NCBI GenBank assembly: GCA_017466525.1 | Contig: JAFTTY010000009.1 | Location: 1-36,151, forward strand | Direction: 5' to 3' | Origin: Alphaproteobacteria bacterium | GTDB taxonomy: Bacteria; Pseudomonadota; Alphaproteobacteria; Rs-D84 | DNA length: 36,151 bases | Part shown: in pieces, positions 30,184 through 36,151 of the stretch | How the letters are laid out: the number at the start of each line of letters is the position of its first letter | Position numbering within the stretch: the first letter of the stretch is position 1 | Translations under genes and position numbers: made by a program | The notes under the pieces: generated by a model | Databases searched by the model: none | What the model saw: the letters and a program-made list of their open reading frames with translations, nothing else | What the model was told of the DNA's origin: nothing

Positions 30184-30625
30184 TATCTAACTCCACATTC
30201 TTTAAAACTTCATTAATTGTACGCAATGAATCGGTCATACGCAACATATCTGTTTCAGATAAATTTGCAAACATCTGTTCCACACCGGCACGAAATATAT
30301 TCATTGCCTGGATTGCACACTGTGCACCGGCAGGCGTCACAGAATACCACGTGTTGCGACGATCATCTTCGTCAATAACACGCAAAACCAGACCGTCACG
30401 TTCCAATTTTCTGAACACCGAACATAAATTTGGCGCAGACACATGTTCGCGACGCGCAATATCTTTCAGACGCGCACGCCCACCCTGGTGCAGGCGCACC
30501 AAAATAGCCATTTGTTGGCGCGGATAACCAGTGCTTTCTGCCGGTTTTAGGCGCAATTTGTCTGCCAATTTATCAATCGTCCAAATGTTAGATTCCAGCA
30601 ACCTAACAATTTCCTTGCAAGACAT
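30176..30625 (-). CDS. MarR-family transcriptional regulator
   Basis: A ligand-sensing dimeric repressor. The start at 30625 (MSCKEIVRLLESNIWTIDKL, AGGAG six bases upstream) gives 149 residues; the longer frame to 30664 would use operator DNA as code. The winged helix is visible: QMAILVRLHQGGRARLKDIARREHVSAPNLCSVFRKLERDGLVLRVIDEDDRRNTWYSVTPAG, with the DxRxxx wing motif (EDDRRNTWY). First gene of the efflux operon, overlapping the OMF gene by eight bases. A palindrome covers its transcription start, so autorepression is likely. Confidence 0.93.
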   Translation of the reverse strand: MSCKEIVRLLESNIWTIDKLADKLRLKPAESTGYPRQQMAILVRLHQGGRARLKDIARREHVSAPNLCSVFRKLERDGLVLRVIDEDDRRNTWYSVTPAGAQCAIQAMNIFRAGVEQMFANLSETDMLRMTDSLRTINEVLKNVELDNA

Positions 30626-30650
30626 GTAAATCTCCTGTATTATATGATTG

Positions 30651-30707
30651 ATGTTTATAATCATTAAAAATGATAAACATTATACTCAAAAAATATTTTT
30701 ATTACAA
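30651..30707 (-). promoter_or_regulatory. Promoter and operator of the marR-efflux operon
   Basis: TTGTAA (30707-30702), 17 bases, TATAAT (30684-30679) on the minus strand. Directly downstream, 30651-30680 is an imperfect inverted repeat, ATGTTTATAATCATT against ATGATAAACAT, overlapping the transcription start. That is the place and shape of a MarR operator. Confidence 0.65.
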
Positions 30708-30747
30708 GCACTTTATCCTTAATTATTTTATTTCAATGTACAAAAAC

Positions 30748-30775
30748 TTGACTTTTGTCAATTATATGTTATAAT
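30748..30775 (+). promoter_or_regulatory. Promoter of the lipoprotein gene
   Basis: TTGACT (30748-30753), 16 bases, TATAAT (30770-30775) with an extended TGT element. The -35 lies in a perfect inverted repeat TTGAC-TTTT-GTCAA, a possible regulator site. Confidence 0.7.
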
Positions 30776-30818
30776 TAGTGGTGAATTTAATGTACTTATC
30801 GCAACAAGGAGCAGACAC

Positions 30819-31898
30819 ATGAATAAGATTATGGCAAACATCAAATCATCTGCACTATGGTCTATTATTGCGCTTTGCGCATTGGCATCATGCAAATCAG
30901 CAGACGATGAAATCCGCGAAAAAAACGAACAAATCAACGAGGTTGGTGTAAAAATATCCGACCTAGAAACGCAATGCATTGTATTAACAACAGATTCATT
31001 AAAAAACAACCCCATGTTTAATGAAGCAAAACTTGATTCTTTGCAGGCAGCAAACGACACTCTTTATAACAGGGCCGTAGAAGCATACTACGCACGTTTG
31101 AACAGAACGAATAATTTAACAAAATTCTTTGCGCCGGAACATATTGCAGAAATTAAAAGAACATTAAACAAAGCGATAAAATCACGCAAAATCGTGCCTT
31201 CGATGGAACGTCAATACGAGGCCGCCAGACGAATTATCGCCGGCAAGGGTTCTATATATGATTTTCAGTGCGAAATTAACCCAGATATATTTGTAAGAAA
31301 CAAAGATTTAGCCAATGAAATGGGCATCGAAATCAACCCAACAACAGGTCGTTTGATATATCATATTTTAAGCCTGCAATACGAGGTTGATGAAGCCATC
31401 GCAAAAAAAGATATTACATTGGCAATGTCATATGCAGAAAGCATCGACAAAGAAGTATTAGACGCATATTCAGCAGAAACGACAAACATAAACAAACAAA
31501 TCAGAGAAATCATCAACAATCCAAACAAAAAGGCAGAAGTTGCGCGCCTGAACAAAAAACTTAGAAGAACCCAACGTAATTATGGCGTTGAATTTGCAGA
31601 TTCAGGCCTGCAAACAAAATTGGCAAAGCAGTACATCAAAAGAAACAACAAAGATTTTGTTAATCCAAACATTCCATACGCACCGAACTTTAACCTGCCA
31701 GAAATGCAACAAATTCGTGCAGAATGGGTAAAAAATCAAAATACTATAACAACCCAACGTCAGTTAAAGTACGACCTTATCAAATCAACGGAAGCACACT
31801 TTAAATCAGAGGTTCAAGATTCTATTGATGCGCTGAACAAGCAAAGACAGCAGCTGATTAAACAGCGTGCAGATATGGTACAATCCAAAGGTCTGTAA
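30819..31898 (+). CDS. Hypothetical lipoprotein, 359 aa
   Basis: Unrecognised. AAGGAG lies nine bases before the ATG. A signal peptide with lipobox LASC gives a lipidated Cys25, processed by LspA. Lys follows at +2, so export to the outer membrane would be expected under the E. coli rule. The mature protein is almost entirely helical and very polar, with coiled-coil stretches (about 30-60, 205-250 and 310-355: DEIREKNEQINEVGVKISDLE, DSIDALNKQRQQLIKQRADM). Middle segments contain RRIIAGKGSIYDFQCEINPD. It stands alone, with its own promoter and terminator. Possibly an envelope scaffold; no family evidence. Confidence 0.8.
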   Translation: MNKIMANIKSSALWSIIALCALASCKSADDEIREKNEQINEVGVKISDLETQCIVLTTDSLKNNPMFNEAKLDSLQAANDTLYNRAVEAYYARLNRTNNLTKFFAPEHIAEIKRTLNKAIKSRKIVPSMERQYEAARRIIAGKGSIYDFQCEINPDIFVRNKDLANEMGIEINPTTGRLIYHILSLQYEVDEAIAKKDITLAMSYAESIDKEVLDAYSAETTNINKQIREIINNPNKKAEVARLNKKLRRTQRNYGVEFADSGLQTKLAKQYIKRNNKDFVNPNIPYAPNFNLPEMQQIRAEWVKNQNTITTQRQLKYDLIKSTEAHFKSEVQDSIDALNKQRQQLIKQRADMVQSKGL

Positions 31899-31906
31899 AG
31901 AAAGAC

Positions 31907-31931
31907 ACCGCCAAAAGGCGGTTCTTTTTTT
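31907..31931 (+). terminator. Terminator of the lipoprotein gene
   Basis: ACCGCC and GGCGGT pair around AAAA, then TCTTTTTTT, directly after the stop. Confidence 0.93.
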
Positions 31932-31947
31932 ATAAAAAATTTTATTA

Positions 31948-31975
31948 TTGCAAAAGTTATAAAAACAATTATAAT
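31948..31975 (+). promoter_or_regulatory. Promoter of tRNA-Gln
   Basis: TTGCAA (31948-31953), 16 bases, TATAAT (31970-31975), 12 bases before the mature tRNA. Confidence 0.7.
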
Positions 31976-31987
31976 CACAGACGCAAT

Positions 31988-32061
31988 TGGGGTGTCGTCT
32001 AATGGTAGGACAAGAGATTTTGGTTCTCTTTATCATGGTTCGAATCCGTGCGCCCCAACCA
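31988..32061 (+). tRNA. trnQ: tRNA-Gln (TTG)
   Basis: Acceptor TGGGGTG pairs with CGCCCCA. The anticodon loop TTTTGGT gives anticodon TTG (decodes CAA). The T-arm has GGTTCGAATCC, and discriminator A and CCA are encoded. All arms pair. Confidence 0.96.
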
Positions 32062-32068
32062 ATCTTCA

Positions 32069-32093
32069 AACGCACCCTTGTGGTGCGTTTTAA
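32069..32093 (+). terminator. Terminator of tRNA-Gln
   Basis: AACGCACC and GGTGCGTT pair around CTTGT, followed by TTAAT, eight bases after CCA. Confidence 0.75.
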
Positions 32094-32152
32094 TATTGTG
32101 TGTGGCCGCGGTTCGTAATCTGCAAAGTATGTTGCCGGTTCGACAATGAGTA

Positions 32153-32180
32153 GATTTGATAAGTGAAACGCAATCAAATC
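32153..32180. repeat. Inverted repeat beside the direct repeat
   Basis: GATTTGAT (32153-32160) and ATCAAATC (32173-32180) are perfectly complementary. TTCGTAA (32112-32118) and TTACGAA (32182-32188) form an outer pair. The right arm runs into the 23-bp repeat, so the left boundary of the cassette looks like a recombination-site palindrome. Confidence 0.5.
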
Positions 32181-32197
32181 GTTACGAATGCCCCGCA
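32175..32197. repeat. 23-bp direct repeat, copy 1
   Basis: Identical, base for base, to 33130-33152 (starts CAAATCGTTACG, ends GCCCCGCA). The flanking bases differ. The two copies bracket a single gene with its own promoter and terminator. Confidence 0.9.
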
Positions 32198-32246
32198 GGC
32201 ATTTATGCCGAGGGAATTGAGTGCGCGACCAACCTAAATAAAACAA

Positions 32247-32261
32247 TGCCCACAAGGGGCA
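32247..32261 (-). terminator. Weak terminator after the cassette gene
   Basis: TGCCC and GGGCA pair around a five-base loop. The minus strand continues TTGTTTTATTT and the plus strand AGTTTTTG, so it may act both ways. It lies 24 bases past the stop. Confidence 0.6.
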
Positions 32262-32285
32262 AGTTTTTGTTTGGAATACAAGTTT

Positions 32286-33038
32286 CTATTCATGGGTTGA
32301 TTGGTTCTGTTTTTGCAAAATAATTCCATTAACAATTTGTTTAATGCGTGATGGGTCCATAAATAAATTTGGCGCATAATCCAGCACAGTATAAAAAGTT
32401 TTTTGGTCTTGGTGTATCTTGTTCAACCAACCAAGCCCTTTATTACGTTTTGTCGTTATAAAATACTTAATGTCTTTGGGGTGAAATCTGGATGTGACAC
32501 CAATCAACAAATCATACGCATGTGTATGATTGTTCACTGGGATATCTCGCAATACAGGGTTTAACATTTTTATTTCGTTAACCATGTTTTCCATATTCAT
32601 CAATGCGGCATCCTGATTCTTGTTACTTGTAAAATGCGCTATTATTTTTCTTTTTTCTGCGTCATTTAATTCGCCCGTTACGCTGTTCAAAAAGTCTAAA
32701 TATTGTTGTTTCTCTTTGGCCGTTGCGTCTGGGGTGCCTTGGAATATGTAATCGACATACAGTTCTGGATTTTCAATACGCAGTGGTTCAAAAAGACCCA
32801 GATAATACATATTATTCATTACTTTTTTTTCATAGTCTGCCTCAGTCACACCATCAGGAAATTTATATTGGTGTGAAATCGGACATGCAGGAACCAAGCC
32901 ATCATCGGCCAGTCGACGTTCAAAATTTACCGCAGACGACCAATGCCCATTTTTAAACATAGCTTCCTTGTCAAGGATATTGCTTATCACCCTTTGTATT
33001 TTCTTTGCATCTGAAAAATTTGAATTAGTTGTTTGCAT
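32286..33038 (-). CDS. Hypothetical protein in a repeat-flanked cassette, 250 aa
   Basis: Unrecognised. The start at 33038 (MQTTNSNFSDAKKIQRVISN) has AGGAAA six bases upstream; the longer frame to 33155 reads through the promoter TTGCAA-17-TACAAT and the 23-bp repeat. It is soluble and mostly helical, with no signal peptide. Segments include NGHWSSAVNFERRLADDGLVPACPISHQYKFPDGVTEADYEKKV, GELNDAEKRKIIAHFTSNKNQDAAL and GVTSRFHPKDIKYFITTKRNKGLGWLNKIHQ. The last has a basic patch that could bind nucleic acid or phosphate. Position inside direct repeats next to a tRNA suggests acquisition by transfer. Function cannot be inferred. Confidence 0.75.
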   Translation of the reverse strand: MQTTNSNFSDAKKIQRVISNILDKEAMFKNGHWSSAVNFERRLADDGLVPACPISHQYKFPDGVTEADYEKKVMNNMYYLGLFEPLRIENPELYVDYIFQGTPDATAKEKQQYLDFLNSVTGELNDAEKRKIIAHFTSNKNQDAALMNMENMVNEIKMLNPVLRDIPVNNHTHAYDLLIGVTSRFHPKDIKYFITTKRNKGLGWLNKIHQDQKTFYTVLDYAPNLFMDPSRIKQIVNGIILQKQNQSTHE

Positions 33039-33129
33039 GCGTTTTCCTGATTCATGCTGTTTATTGTATACTATCGTCTTATGTTTTGCAAATTTATAAA
33101 CAATTATTGATATTCTTTCCGACAGTAAG

Positions 33130-33152
33130 CAAATCGTTACGAATGCCCCGCA
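33130..33152. repeat. 23-bp direct repeat, copy 2
   Basis: Perfect copy of 32175-32197, five bases after the stop of the SGNH gene (which ends at 33158). The copies are 955 bases apart. Recombination between them would delete exactly the 250-aa gene with its promoter and terminator. Confidence 0.9.
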
Positions 33153-33157
33153 CAAAC

Positions 33158-34459
33158 TTAATTCGACATGATGGTATCGTAAACCAATTTTTCAATACCG
33201 CCACCACGATAATGCAAACCTTCGCCGTCTGTGTTGCCTTCGTTTACAATCGGCTTTAATTTTGAATAGGTATCTACAAAATTCGCACTAAATGCAGCCT
33301 TTAATTTTGCATTAAAAGTTTCAATTGATGAATTTTTTAATTTTGCCTTGCTGTCGCACACAGGATTTACAGATACAACCTTGAAAGTAACATTTGGATG
33401 TTCAGACATTAATTGACGATATGTCGAAATATACGAGTCGTATGACTTGATATCATTCGCACCCAGTCCCAATATAACAACATCACCATCACGCAAACAG
33501 GATTTTAATAACGATATTCCTGTGGGCGCAGGTTTTTTTGAGAACCATTGAAGCCCACGTCCCGCAAAGGCAACAACCGCTTCATTGCTTTTCTTGCCAA
33601 TGACGCCGTTTATATACATACCGGTAAAGCGCGAATCACCAACCCACCAATACACACGTTCATTCTTTGCCTGGGGCGGTATAAAACGCTTTGCGCCCTG
33701 AACATCTTTTGTAAAACATGTGCCACGTGGCGCATTGCTTACATTTTGCACAGTATTATTTTGTGCCGGCTGGGTTGCATTTGTCGTATTTTGCGCAGTG
33801 GCTGTCGCAGTCCCAGCATTCTGCGTCGCCGCCGTCGTCTGGGCTGGCTGGGCTGCATTTGCCGTACTTTCTGCCCCAGCCACAGGGGCGGCCGCAACCG
33901 TATTCTGATTTTGCGCGACTATAACAGGCTGCGCGTTCTGCGGGGTGCCAGTTAATATTTCTGGTTTCTTTAATTTTAACTCGCTACATTCAGAAATAAT
34001 TTCGTCCATCTGACGATCAATTTTCTTAACAATCTCTGTATACTCATCATTGACATCCAGCATAGACGGTACCGCAGGCTTGTTTTCTGTGGCCGCCGTT
34101 GCATTAATTGGCGTCAGCGTTAGTGGCTGTAAATTACCGGCATTCGACGGCAACATCATAACGTTCGCAGGCATCGCACCCGTCGCCACAGGCAACGCGG
34201 CCGTGGTCGCAGGCAGAACGGTCGCAACAGGCTGAGCACCACCAGTTGCATTTGTTGCAGCAGGTTGGGATTGGGCGGTTGCTGTGGCAGGTTGGGCAGC
34301 ATTGGTTGTGTTTGTTGCAGCAGGCTGGGTTGTTCCAGCCGTTTGCGTTGCAGGCTGGGCCGCACCGGTTGCATTTGTTGTGGTCGCATCAGCACCCATG
34401 ACATTATCACTAATGCCAACACTTAAAATCAAATAAAACACGAAACAAAAACGTTTCAT
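33158..34459 (-). CDS. Secreted SGNH/GDSL-type hydrolase with Ala/Thr/Gln-rich region
   Basis: An exported esterase- or acyltransferase-like hydrolase. The 433 residues have a signal peptide (about 1-22), a long low-complexity region (about 23-130 and 175-240) made of imperfect ATNAT-GAAQPA units, and a short helical part between them (VNDEYTEIVKKIDRQMDEIISECSEL). A C-terminal SGNH domain (about 255-433) has block I WWVGDSRFTGM (nucleophile Ser), block III ILGLGANDI (Asn), and block V DGEGLHYRG (Asp/His). Glycan- or peptidoglycan-modifying SGNH enzymes share this build, but the substrate is open. Promoter TTGCTG-17-TACAAT at 34569-34541; the binding site is weak. Confidence 0.85.
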   Translation of the reverse strand: MKRFCFVFYLILSVGISDNVMGADATTTNATGAAQPATQTAGTTQPAATNTTNAAQPATATAQSQPAATNATGGAQPVATVLPATTAALPVATGAMPANVMMLPSNAGNLQPLTLTPINATAATENKPAVPSMLDVNDEYTEIVKKIDRQMDEIISECSELKLKKPEILTGTPQNAQPVIVAQNQNTVAAAPVAGAESTANAAQPAQTTAATQNAGTATATAQNTTNATQPAQNNTVQNVSNAPRGTCFTKDVQGAKRFIPPQAKNERVYWWVGDSRFTGMYINGVIGKKSNEAVVAFAGRGLQWFSKKPAPTGISLLKSCLRDGDVVILGLGANDIKSYDSYISTYRQLMSEHPNVTFKVVSVNPVCDSKAKLKNSSIETFNAKLKAAFSANFVDTYSKLKPIVNEGNTDGEGLHYRGGGIEKLVYDTIMSN

Positions 34460-34540
34460 GAGAATCTTTTATTTCTTGTGCACCGCCATTATCGACACAC
34501 TATTTTTCTTATATGATTGAACAGTCTCCCTCTTTCGATA

Positions 34541-34569
34541 ATTGTACCACAGACCATTATTTACAGCAA
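34541..34569 (-). promoter_or_regulatory. Promoter of the SGNH hydrolase gene
   Basis: TTGCTG (34569-34564), 17 bases, TACAAT (34546-34541) on the minus strand, just past the terminator of the U32 gene. Confidence 0.65.
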
Positions 34570-34581
34570 TCAAATATTATT

Positions 34582-34602
34582 AAAAATCCCCAGATTGGGG
34601 AT
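34582..34602 (-). terminator. Terminator of the U32 gene
   Basis: ATCCCC and GGGGAT pair around a five-base loop, followed on the minus strand by TTTTTA, eight bases after the stop at 34610. Confidence 0.88.
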
Positions 34603-34609
34603 CGATTGT

Positions 34610-35860
34610 CTATTTATGCTTATACGCCAGAACGTATGGGACAAACTTTTCAATATGTCTGTCACCCAACCATGCGCGCGGTATCAAGATTGTATTACCC
34701 ATGCCAGCCGCCATTTTTGCGACACGTTCACCGTTTTTGGCGTTAATCAATTCTGGCAATTTCACCGACACAGAATCCATTGTACCCGGCAAAATAAACG
34801 TTATTTCATCCCCTGCCCTGGTTTCGTTACGCAATTCAAATGCGATGTTTTCATCCGTAACGTCTGTTATAACACCGGCGACATGATATTCAGATGTACT
34901 GCGTGTTGTTTCATAATTATGCGCATCCGGCGTCACAGGCCCGTCAAAGAACGCAGTTGTATAACCGCGTGTTTCTAAACGATCTAATTCTGCCATAAAT
35001 GGCGCAGGGTCAAAATTTTCAGAATCACGCGCATACGCATCCATCGCACTTCGATACGCATGAACCACCGCACCAACATAATATTCAGATCGATTGCGGC
35101 CTTCAATTTTTAAACTATCCGGATTAGATTCAATTACCTCTGCCAAACGTGGCATCAGGCATAAATCTTTGGAATTCATAATATATGCACCGCGTTCGTC
35201 TTCATCAATCGGCATTTCAATACCGCTATCTTTTTCGCGCAAAATTACGTCATATTTCCAACGACACAGTTGCGCGCACGCACCACGATTGGCCGGACGA
35301 CCCGTTATAAAATTAGACAGCAGACAACGCCCAGAATATGACATACACATCGCACCATGAACAAAAATTTCAAGCCCAATGTCGGGACATTCTGCGCGAA
35401 TTGATTTAAATTCTTTGTGTGTGACTTCGCGTGCCAAAACGCACAATTTTGCGCCGGCATTTTGCCAGAACTTAACCGTTTTTGCCGAACAAATATTTGC
35501 CTGGGTTGAAATATGAATTGGCATGTCTGGGAAATTTTCACGCACCCACATTACAATCCCAGGATCAGATACAATCAGCGCGTCAGGTTGCAGATACTTT
35601 ATCACTTCGGCGACGCGCGGCATGTTTGCATACTCAAAATCATGTGCAAATAAATTGAACGCCAGATAGACTTTTTTCCCGGCAGCGTGCGCCAATTCAA
35701 TTCCCTGCTTTACACCCTCTACATCAATTTTGGCGCGTGCACGCATTGAAAATCCAGGCAATCCGGCATAGATAGCATCTGCACAATATAAAATGGCGGT
35801 TTTAAAGGCATCCAACGTACCCGCCGGTGCCAACAATTCTGGTAACTTTTTCGTATTCAT
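34610..35860 (-). CDS. U32-family protein (TrhP/RlhA-like)
   Basis: U32 'peptidases' include TrhP, needed for 5-hydroxyuridine in tRNA wobble positions, and RlhA for 23S rRNA C2501. ATG 35860 gives 416 residues; an in-frame GTG six codons earlier has no binding site. The N-terminal TIM-barrel-like part opens LPELLAPAGTLDAFKTAILYCADAIYAG. The U32 signature is complete: EIFVHGAMCMSYSGRCLLSNFITGRPANRGACAQLCRWKY, with its four conserved Cys for iron-sulfur or substrate chemistry. It continues MNSKDLCLMPRLAEVIESNPDSLKIEGRNRSEYYVG and a C-terminal beta-barrel domain. Size and ending fit TrhP (about 450) better than the longer RlhA (about 650). Single-gene unit. Confidence 0.93.
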   Translation of the reverse strand: MNTKKLPELLAPAGTLDAFKTAILYCADAIYAGLPGFSMRARAKIDVEGVKQGIELAHAAGKKVYLAFNLFAHDFEYANMPRVAEVIKYLQPDALIVSDPGIVMWVRENFPDMPIHISTQANICSAKTVKFWQNAGAKLCVLAREVTHKEFKSIRAECPDIGLEIFVHGAMCMSYSGRCLLSNFITGRPANRGACAQLCRWKYDVILREKDSGIEMPIDEDERGAYIMNSKDLCLMPRLAEVIESNPDSLKIEGRNRSEYYVGAVVHAYRSAMDAYARDSENFDPAPFMAELDRLETRGYTTAFFDGPVTPDAHNYETTRSTSEYHVAGVITDVTDENIAFELRNETRAGDEITFILPGTMDSVSVKLPELINAKNGERVAKMAAGMGNTILIPRAWLGDRHIEKFVPYVLAYKHK

Positions 35861-35913
35861 ACCCCTATTTTGCCCCACAAAAACACAAAAGCAAGCATTT
35901 TATGATTTTTTGC

Positions 35914-35941
35914 TTGCGTTCAGTTTTCAGATATGTATAAT
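35914..35941 (+). promoter_or_regulatory. Promoter of tRNA-Thr
   Basis: TTGCGT (35914-35919), 16 bases, TATAAT (35936-35941), 10 bases before the mature tRNA. Confidence 0.65.
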
Positions 35942-35951
35942 TGGCAGGCAC

Positions 35952-36027
35952 GCCGGTTTAGCTCAGCTGGTAGAGCGGCTGATTTGTAATCAGTAGGTCG
36001 TTGGTTCAAGTCCGACAACCGGCACCA
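35952..36027 (+). tRNA. trnT: tRNA-Thr (TGT)
   Basis: Acceptor GCCGGTT pairs with AACCGGC. The D-arm is TAGCTCAGCTGGTAGAGC-like. Loop TTTGTAA gives anticodon TGT. The T-arm has GGTTCAAGTCC, and discriminator A and CCA are encoded. Confidence 0.97.
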
Positions 36028-36042
36028 GTAATTTTTCTTAGA

Positions 36043-36069
36043 AATCCAGCACTTTTGTTGGATTTTTTT
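36043..36069 (+). terminator. Terminator of tRNA-Thr
   Basis: AATCCA and TGGATT pair around a 10-base loop, then TTTTTTTA. The opposite strand has only a weak U-rich end. Confidence 0.8.
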
Positions 36070-36076
36070 ATTATTT

Positions 36077-36151
36077 TCAGACAATTTCAGTTTTAGCCAT
36101 CACATCAAAAAAGGTTAGTTTTCCAAGCCTTTGACGCACTGGACAACAAAA
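36077..36151 (-). CDS. Possible C-terminal end of a gene entering from the right
   Basis: The minus strand is open for 24 codons from the window edge to TGA at 36077-36079. The putative tail reads RQRLGKLTFFDVMAKTEIV. It is too short to identify. Its position just past the tRNA-Thr would fit either an integrase-type gene or ordinary sequence. Reported only because it is the sole open frame there. Confidence 0.25.
   Translation of the reverse strand, partial: FCCPVRQRLGKLTFFDVMAKTEIV

Noticed and set aside
32112..32197. Integron attC site
   Set aside because: The nested palindrome is suggestive, but no GTTRRRY core is present and no integron integrase is in the window.
33039..33155. N-terminal extension of the cassette gene through the 23-bp repeat
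   Set aside because: It would cover the promoter and the repeat. The ATG at 33038 has AGGAAA at proper spacing.

Overview
The window looks like the chromosome of an uncultured, AT-leaning alphaproteobacterium, probably from a host-associated, modest-genome lineage. Support comes from the trnW-secE-nusG-rplK-rplA-rplJ order, alphaproteobacterial-type VirB8/9/10 genes, an S11 carboxypeptidase with a SPOR tail, and dense 4-nt-overlap operons. I cannot name a genus. Nearly every base is coding or carries a recognisable promoter, terminator or RNA.

Layout. (1) 1-2997, minus strand: tRNA-Trp, secE, nusG, an unannotated 57-codon ORF, rplK, rplA, an L10-type leader and the start of rplJ. The tRNA-Trp to secE spacer holds hairpins and a copy of the tRNA 3' end. 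(2) 3087-7863, plus strand: virB8-virB9-virB10, a partial type IV secretion set with unusual extensions and no ATPase. (3) 7864-9278: small orphan genes plus a candidate structured RNA with its own promoter and terminator on the minus strand. (4) 9294-15918, minus strand: dacF-like, recR, rsmA and a CPA2 antiporter, then lspA-yidC. (5) 15999-17909, plus strand: comEC. (6) 17878-20318, minus strand: def, fmt, two Cys-rich microproteins and truA, all overlapping or nearly so. (7) 20361-25098: rmuC, an OmpA-like Cys-rich protein, a small membrane protein, a HAD phosphatase and two tandem secreted Cys-rich paralogues. (8) 25150-30707, minus strand: marR, an outer-membrane factor, a truncated adaptor and an RND protein that lacks the proton-relay residues. 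(9) 30748-36151: an orphan lipoprotein, tRNA-Gln, a one-gene cassette between 23-bp direct repeats, an SGNH hydrolase, a U32 protein and tRNA-Thr.

How the genes fit together. Housekeeping genes for translation, membrane insertion and lipoprotein maturation alternate with envelope genes. SPOR domains occur both on VirB9 and on the carboxypeptidase, which suggests division-site targeting of both. The least explained items are the minus-strand RNA at 9071-9243 with the ORF behind it, the relay-less RND system with its shortened adaptor, the repeat-flanked cassette at 32175-33152, and the microproteins hidden in the nusG-rplK and def-fmt-truA operons.
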